Assembly: GCF_958295425.1 (NCBI RefSeq)
Contig: NC_081138.1
Location: forward strand, 3,985,302 to 4,049,301
Direction: 5' to 3'
DNA: 64,000 nt
DNA from: Solea solea
Lineage: Eukaryota; Chordata; Actinopteri; Pleuronectiformes; Soleidae
How positions within the stretch are numbered: position 1 is the stretch's first letter; each line of letters opens with the position of its first letter. Under the pieces are notes generated by a model that saw only the letters and a program-made list of their open reading frames with translations, searched no databases and was not told the DNA's origin. A program made the translations under genes and the position numbers. Below, one piece after another: positions 59,401 to 64,000 of the stretch.

Positions 59401-62370
59401 TTTTTAAAGATGATACTACAAGCATCATTAATTGTGTAAAATAAAATCAATCATGCAAACATTTGATGAAAATAATTTATACATAGTTAATAGTAGTACG
59501 TCTGATGTGTTTTAAACTAGTTAAATGTGTTGACAAAATAGTGAATCCCATAATCTTTTTAGGATGTGTTAAATACTTGTGCTTGAACCAAGAGCTCTTG
59601 GCACAGTAATAAATTAAATTTGCTCCTTAATTGTGGCAAAGGACCTTCTAATCACATCTGGCTTGATTCCCTGTGGTGATGTTTTATTAGAAACCATTAA
59701 CTGGGATGTTTCTAATATTCTTTCCACCTCATTTATCTGAATCAGAGAGGACATAACAACAAATAAAAACACATTCCAGTATGTTATAATACAAAGGCCA
59801 CAGTGGAGCATCAAGGAGGAAATAGACAGATTAATCGATTATGAAAACAATTGTTAGTTGCAGCCCTAGTTGCATCAAACTGTGCCTTTTTAGATACTTA
59901 AAACATTTAACCATAAAAATTCAATGCACATTTTAAAAGTTTGATTCTCCTTGTTACCCTTTAGTCACAGACCTTAATAAACAGATGGTCCCTTTAATAG
60001 CAAGAAAGTTTGGACCACAATATGCTACCCTTTGAATTTGTTATGTCATATATAGTGAGGTCTAGACAGTTTAAATCACTAAGTCATTGGCGTTCTTTCT
60101 TAATGCTGCCCTTTTTAGACTGTAATATGCAAACACAATCTATCTCTTTGTCCCTTTAGGGGGTCAGACGCTCTGCAGCAAATCTTCTTGAGTCGGACCC
60201 AGATCAGGAGAGAACAGCTGGATCTGGAGAGACAACTGAAGGAGAATGAGCTGCGCCAACACTACAGCGAAGAGGACAACCTGCAGGTCCAATATTTCTG
60301 TGCCAAAGAGAAGAGTGAGAAGGTAGCTGATGCTTCCGCTGTTATCCACAGATTCCACCATCCCCGCAGAAAAACAGCTGCTGACTCATCATTTCACTTC
60401 CCTGTGCTCTATAGTCGTCGTAGCCTCTCATTTACGCCACTGCAGGGACAGGGTCACTGCTCCCCAGGTCCTGACTATACTCTCCTATTTGAGTGTTAGT
60501 CCCACTCCCAATGCCACTTGAAGAACAGAAAGTTACTTTTTTTTCCTACCAAACTTTGCCAAATGCGCCACATGAAAAGTTTACTTCCAGTACAAACTTT
60601 GCACAACACTTCACTCCTCTTAAATTAACATTTTTCTTAAAAGCGACGCTTGCATTTTGAATGTACCTAAAATCTTCACGCTCCTTCCAGATTTACAGCT
60701 CTACAAATAATTCCTAACACTGAAGCTTTTCATGTATTTTGCTGGACTTCACTCTGGCTGCTACATTGCTGCTTTTGTCTATAATTATTTTTCAAGTTTC
60801 ATTACTAACAATATTATTTTCAATAGGCCACTTGTAAGCACGAGCGGAAGATTGCCAGCCTGCGCACTCAGCAGCAACACATTTGCAAACGTCTGAAGGA
60901 CGCCGAAGCACGTTTCCAGGAAAACGACGGCTGGCTTCATCGCGTCGAGAACGAGATGAAGTTGCTGAAATTGAACGGTCAGACGTTAGAGGTAAGAAGA
61001 ACATATTAACCCTTAACGTTAACTCTTCTCGTTTTTGTCTAACTGTAAAAAAAAACTGCATGTAAAAGCTGTTTCAAATGAAACTGTCATTTCTGTTAGT
61101 ATTACCTAATTATAATTGTTGTCGCCAAATTTTGTGTCGGTATAATATATCAGGAGAGGTGAACAGTGAGTTCAACTATATACTAATTACATAAATTAAC
61201 AGCAAGAAACAGCTTGGCTTCATGTAAGAAGACAAACGATTGTCTTGATATAAAGAATCATTTAATAATGTCACATCAAAACTAATGTCCCTCTTTTTTT
61301 TTGTTTGTTTGTTTATTTTGTAAATTAGGCCATGTCTCCACTGGTGTCGTGACTGTCTTTGTTTTCTTCCCATCTGTTCTCCCAGTAATTAGAACCGTGC
61401 TCATTTTATTTCTCCAGCTCACTCATGGATCACTGAAGAGAATAAATCAATACCATTTACTCATCCTTCACACAGCAGCCAGTTACCTAAAACCATGTCC
61501 ATGTTATTTTTTTTTTTCCTTCTTTATCCTTTCTTCCAGGAACTGACCCAGAACTATGACGCATCCACTGGTCAAATGTTCTCTCTGCTGTTGTTTCTTT
61601 ACGTCAGAGTTTGTTTTTTTCCCCTCCCTCCCTTACCCACCAGTACATGGCAGGTGTGATGAAAACAGAATTTAGTATCTTACCTCTACGAACCTGACCC
61701 CCAACAATTCTTTTGTTACTTATAATTCTGCCACGCTGAGTCCTTATCCGAGGTGTTGATATGTTCGAGGTAACTGCTTTGTCATTTCTCCTCTCTGACC
61801 AACCGTCGTCAATTTGCTCAGGTGTTGGAGAAGGAACTACACAGCCGCAGACTGGAGCTGCAGGTCAGTGATCTCCAGCAACAAATCAAGCAGATGGTTG
61901 TTCTCACTACACTGCAGGACCAGGAGAACAAGCGCGTACAGAAGTAGGTTGAAGATGCCCACTGTGAATTCCCATTAGGTTAACTGTTACTGTTTTGCAG
62001 CTGAATAAACTGCACTTTGCCTCACTTTCTGGAGAAGGGTGGGGGGAAAAAAAGCTCACTATAATTTTGTCACATTTCAGAATGGTGGATATCTTGTTGC
62101 CAGCATACAGCCGGCAGCTGTCGTCGTTGCATGGAGCTGGCCTGATCTCTGCTGCAGATGAAATGGAAAACTATGAACTAGAGCACCTTGTGTTGAGGGA
62201 GAGAGGCGTGGTCTGGGCAGACCAGGAGGGGGTGGGACAGCAGCTGAAAGGTGAAGGGACTGGAGTGGAATCTCAGAAGACAAATGAGGTGGGAAGCACT
62301 GGGCTCCACAGCGAGTTGGCACCTCTCCTGTCTTTTTCACATGTGCTTTACCACCAGAGTAGCCCCTGCA
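50156..62370 (+). CDS. kif18a: KIF18A, kinesin-8 mitotic motor (12 coding exons, C terminus incomplete)
   Basis: Twelve exons with consensus splice sites join without a break into 660 codons. The motor domain spans about residues 8-355: P-loop GATGAGKT (110-117), switch I NATSSRSH (219-226), switch II DLAGSE (255-260), tubulin-binding [11 protein letters not shown] (301-311), and the motor end [12 protein letters not shown] at about 355. A neck/coiled-coil region follows (about 356-560), then RGVVW (605-609), which matches the PP1-docking position of human KIF18A. KIF18A walks to kinetochore microtubule plus ends and dampens their dynamics, so chromosomes align. The start codon ATG 50156 is preceded by CCACA and gives [17 protein letters not shown]. 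The human protein is about 900 residues, so roughly a quarter is missing here, probably beyond 64000. The alternative is a short terminal exon at 62758. It lies head to head with mettl15, as in other vertebrates. Confidence 0.96.
50472..51590 (+). other. kif18a intron 1 (between coding exons 1 and 2)
   Basis: This 1.1-kb intron has no recognised element. Part of 51,080-51,300 gives overlapping ORFs on both strands with no known similarity. Confidence 0.7.
51591..51748 (+). CDS. kif18a: kif18a coding exon 2 (P-loop)
   Basis: The acceptor TTCACTTCCAG ends at 51590, and donor GTTAGT begins at 51749. The exon is 158 nt, enters in phase 1 and leaves in phase 0. It encodes [17 protein letters not shown] with the nucleotide-binding P-loop, then [10 protein letters not shown] and [13 protein letters not shown]. 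Confidence 0.95.
51987..52091 (+). CDS. kif18a: kif18a coding exon 3
   Basis: The acceptor TTGTTTACAG ends at 51986, and donor GTTGGT is at 52092. The 105 nt keep phase 0. It encodes [31 protein letters not shown] and [14 protein letters not shown] is the standard kinesin motor segment after beta5. Confidence 0.95.
52092..53412 (+). other. kif18a introns flanking coding exon 4
   Basis: Introns occupy 52092-52506 and 52618-53412, either side of the exon at 52507-52617. They are AT-rich with a short poly-T near 53165-53178. No element was recognised. Confidence 0.7.
52507..52617 (+). CDS. kif18a: kif18a coding exon 4 (switch I)
   Basis: The acceptor TTTGTCAG ends at 52506, and donor GTACTT is at 52618. 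The 111 nt keep phase 0. It encodes [20 protein letters not shown], then the switch I motif [12 protein letters not shown]. Confidence 0.95.
53413..53610 (+). CDS. kif18a: kif18a coding exon 5 (switch II)
   Basis: The acceptor TTTTTCCAG ends at 53412, and donor GTGAGT is at 53611. The 198 nt keep phase 0. It contains [20 protein letters not shown] (switch II, DLAGSE) and [16 protein letters not shown], the relay-helix region. Confidence 0.96.
53611..56970 (+). other. kif18a intron between coding exons 5 and 6
   Basis: This 3.4-kb intron carries a degraded family-A hAT MITE at 53862-54310. The rest is AT-rich and unrecognised. Confidence 0.7.
53862..54310 (-). mobile_element. Family-A hAT MITE (possibly two overlapping copies)
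   Basis: The left part starts AAGGCTACAATGATTAATCG. The main body has TTTTCAGCTTCCTAAATATG and ends GATTAATAGTTGTAGCCC. At 450 bp it is longer than other members, which suggests one copy within or beside another. Confidence 0.6.
56971..57147 (+). CDS. kif18a: kif18a coding exon 6 (tubulin-binding loop, end of motor)
   Basis: The acceptor TTGGTTTCAG ends at 56970, and donor GTCAGT is at 57148. The 177 nt keep phase 0. It encodes [34 protein letters not shown] and [14 protein letters not shown], which closes the motor domain at residue 355. Confidence 0.96.
57262..57336 (+). CDS. kif18a: kif18a coding exon 7 (neck)
   Basis: The acceptor TTCCTTTCAG ends at 57261, and donor GTAACA is at 57337. 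The 75 nt keep phase 0. It encodes [20 protein letters not shown] then KQRQE, the start of the kinesin-8 neck coiled coil. Confidence 0.93.
57437..57537 (+). CDS. kif18a: kif18a coding exon 8 (coiled coil)
   Basis: The acceptor TTTCTATAG ends at 57436, and donor GTAAGC is at 57538. The exon is 101 nt and leaves in phase 2. It encodes [15 protein letters not shown], then a Ser/Thr-rich linker and [10 protein letters not shown]. Confidence 0.92.
58059..58445. mobile_element. Possible hAT-like non-autonomous element
   Basis: The ends TAGGTAGTTGCACGATATA and (reverse) TTAGGGATGCACGATATTGG are imperfect inverted repeats resembling hAT termini. No matching flanking duplication was found. Confidence 0.45.
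58563..58850. mobile_element. LINE-derived fragment
   Basis: TCCTGGAGGATTCCTAAGGC, GGTCTGCCTCTGGGTCTCCT and CTCAACTGGCTCC match a non-LTR retroelement segment that I know from many fish genomes. It is strongly diverged. Confidence 0.5.
59821..59872 (-). mobile_element. Family-A hAT MITE end fragment
   Basis: GACAGATTAATCGATTATGA and AATTGTTAGTTGCAGCCCTA are the canonical terminus in reverse. Confidence 0.7.
60160..60322 (+). CDS. kif18a: kif18a coding exon 9 (coiled coil)
   Basis: The acceptor TTGTCCCTTTAG ends at 60159, and donor GTAGCT is at 60323. The 163 nt restore phase 0. It encodes [39 protein letters not shown] and a CAKEKSEK end. It is rich in charged and Leu heptads. Confidence 0.92.
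60323..61821 (+). other. kif18a introns flanking coding exon 10
   Basis: Introns are at 60323-60826 and 60992-61821. No repeat family was recognised. Translations that continue from exons into these introns are read-through. Confidence 0.7.
60827..60991 (+). CDS. kif18a: kif18a coding exon 10 (coiled coil)
   Basis: The acceptor TTTTCAATAG ends at 60826, and donor GTAAGA is at 60992. The 165 nt keep phase 0. It encodes [40 protein letters not shown] and [13 protein letters not shown]. Confidence 0.92.
61822..61943 (+). CDS. kif18a: kif18a coding exon 11 (coiled coil)
   Basis: The acceptor TTTGCTCAG ends at 61821, and donor GTAGGT is at 61944. The exon is 122 nt and leaves in phase 2. It encodes [36 protein letters not shown] and KRVQ, matching the second coiled-coil block of KIF18A. 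Confidence 0.9.
62081..62370 (+). CDS. kif18a: kif18a coding exon 12 (tail with PP1-docking-like motif)
   Basis: The acceptor TCACATTTCAG ends at 62080, and donor GTAAGT is at 62371. The exon is 290 nt and leaves in phase 1. It encodes [39 protein letters not shown], then [10 protein letters not shown], a low-complexity Gly/Glu/Gln stretch, and an end at HQSSPC. RGVVW fits the [RK]xVx[FW] PP1-docking pattern and aligns with the human site. Confidence 0.9.
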
Positions 62371-64000
62371 GTAAGTTATCATACTCTTTCTATTAATAAT
62401 TCTGTTGTTTATTCAGCATGCATATAGATGAGATTTGTATGGGATTAATTACAAAACCAGTGAATGCTTGCAAATTTAGGTCACACTGTCCTTGCATCCA
62501 CTTTGATGTCCTGAAACTGCCTATTTTGTCAGATGGATAGTCTATGACTTGGGTAATGGTCCCATTTGCGATCCAAGGGAATGTTATGGTATTTTTCATT
62601 CATAAAACAATTGAAAGCTTAAATTGTGGCAATATTTACTCTCAATTATTAGATTGGTCAATGGCTAGTTGATTTGATAAATACAGGAAAACCTAACCAC
62701 AGTAGACAGCCTTAATCATAACATACTAATTATAATTTTTTTTCCCTCATGTGACAGGCTCAGCCCTCCCACTTGACGATTGTATCAAAGACACGTTTCA
62801 CAGTGAATGAATCCTTTTTTGAACCCATTCAGGAAGAAAACATTACAAGAAAAAATAGTAACATACAGCAATCAACACACTGACCTGTACGTGATTTTGA
62901 TCACATGTTCACATAGTCACGTATATGTATATAGATGTATTGTTAACTATTTTTTTGTGGCTTTTACTTTAATCAGAATTCAATCCAATTTTAATTACAT
63001 AAATCCCTCCCCTACAAACGAAACTCTTCACCAAAACAGGTTCTGCATCATTTGCTTAGTTCTGACAAAACTGTGATTGGTTCAAAGAAACACAAACAAG
63101 CCAAGAATAGAGTTTTTCCCCACAATAGCAAATTGGTAATAAGTGCAGCCAGACCATTCTGCCTTTTTTTTCTCCAGGGTCAGCGTCATTGATTAATCAC
63201 AGCGGACCTTTTATATGAAGTCTGTGTCATATGTGAATAGTATCCCATTAAGCACATGGTGCTGCTTTTGAAACACTAATGATATAATTGTTTTTTTGAG
63301 CACTTCTCCGGGAATGTTTTGCATATAAAATGAAAATTACACCATTATAGCAAATTGAAAGTGTGTGTGCCGATATGTAACTTTGTCACCCTTTAGATTT
63401 CCTGACCCCTTTTCCCCCATTTGATCTCTGACAGGCCTAAAATATGAGATTAAAGTACACACATGTGACACCTGCATTCAAGATTAATGCTACACTAGTT
63501 TGAAATACTAGTCAGGTGTTCTCTAAGCTAGTTTAATGAGGGCCCTGTGTATTTGGCTTTAGTCCAGGTCTAGTGTGTATTGTGGATCCCAGGAGGTCGA
63601 ACAATGCACGGTTCATTTTTAACTGTCATCTCTGCATGACCTAGCAGCACCAGTCCCTTGTGACATATAAGCCATGACGGACAGTGGAGCATGAAAAAAA
63701 ACCTCACTCGCCAGCAGTGCAATGATGGTGTCTGTCATTTCTCACATAGTAAACCACATCTGTCCCTTTCCTCCATTATTTTAAAACGATTTTTACGTTT
63801 TAGTGTCAGTTTCCAGTTTAAAAGAATTGTTTGTATAAAACCCCAGAACCCTCCAGGTTCACTTTTTGATATTTACAACCCGACAAGTAACGAAAAGAAA
63901 TAACAAAATGTTTCATGTTAAAGCAACCATCGGGTCCATAGAAATTTTTTCTAGCTCCGTTGTGTTTTATTGGTTATGTGTTGATGTTGCTTTTCCTTGA
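62371..64000 (+). other. kif18a downstream intron or 3' region
   Basis: Except for the possible exon at 62758-62810, I found no segment that continues the KIF18A frame. The sequence is AT-rich without recognised repeats. The C-terminal exons with the nuclear localisation region are probably beyond the window. Confidence 0.5.
62758..62810 (+). CDS. kif18a: Possible short kif18a exon 13 with in-frame stop
   Basis: A pyrimidine-rich acceptor ending GTGACAG (62751-62757) is in the right phase. The frame reads SSALPLDDCIKDTFHSE and then TGA at 62808-62810, giving a 677-residue product. That is much shorter than the known orthologues. It may be an alternative last exon or a chance acceptor. Weak donors at GTATCA (62782) or GTGAAT (62803) would avoid the stop. 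No AATAAA was noted soon after it. Confidence 0.3.

Larger units (their letters stand above)
57538..60159 (+). other. kif18a intron between coding exons 8 and 9
   Basis: This 2.6-kb intron holds a hAT-like TIR element (58059-58445), a LINE-derived piece (58563-58850) and a family-A end fragment (59821-59872). Confidence 0.7.

Noticed and set aside
60188..60499. 103-codon ORF as a separate product
   Set aside because: It starts inside kif18a exon 9 in a different frame from the spliced coding phase and runs into the intron.
63173..63225. Another kif18a exon after TTTCTCCAG at 63177
   Set aside because: The acceptor looks good, but the in-phase reading gives 13 uninformative codons and then a stop, with no KIF18A-like features.

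Overview
This window looks like nuclear DNA of a ray-finned fish, most likely a percomorph teleost. Two vertebrate genes lie head to head, METTL15 on the minus strand and KIF18A on the plus strand. Their exons are short and bounded by consensus GT/AG splice sites. The intergenic and intronic DNA is AT-rich and full of small dispersed repeats of kinds common in teleosts: hAT-type MITEs, tRNA-headed SINEs with (GGAT)n-like tails, LINE tails and many microsatellites. There are no bacterial operons, CRISPR arrays or phage-like genes.

Layout. Positions 1-48,320 (minus strand) hold the 5' part of mettl15. An inferred non-coding first exon ends at 48,320. Four coding exons follow at 46,281-46,057, 19,523-19,387, 7,579-7,388 and 6,132-5,954, giving about 244 codons in continuous splice phase. 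The rest of the gene lies off the left edge. Two introns are large (26.5 kb and 11.8 kb) and hold most of the repeats. Positions 48,321-48,600 are a short, CpG-containing, probably bidirectional promoter. Positions about 48,540-64,000 (plus strand) hold kif18a: a non-coding exon ending at 48,612, then twelve coding exons from 50,156 to 62,370 that join in phase for 660 codons. They cover the complete kinesin-8 motor domain, the neck coiled coil and a PP1-docking-like motif. The remaining C-terminal part of the protein is probably to the right of the window.

Roles. METTL15 is the mitochondrial 12S rRNA N4-cytidine methyltransferase of the RsmH family. KIF18A is the mitotic kinesin-8 that dampens chromosome oscillation. 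They are not known to act in one pathway. Their relationship is conserved head-to-head synteny and a shared promoter region.

I did not find a new biological system of the defence or biosynthetic kind. The most informative structures are transposon histories that can be read directly. A degraded hAT element (11,052-11,658) has a perfect 8-bp target duplication and sits inside an older MITE whose empty site is visible in two sister copies. A SINE (20,241-20,480) is nested in another copy of that MITE. A 309-bp SINE (16,494-16,802) has a perfect 13-bp target duplication. A dispersed hAT-MITE family has about twelve copies, one with an 8-bp duplication. Also notable are a foldback element with 51-bp inverted ends, a long palindrome with TA microsatellite ends, an isolated CpG-rich patch in the 26.5-kb mettl15 intron, and a possible upstream ORF across the first kif18a splice junction.
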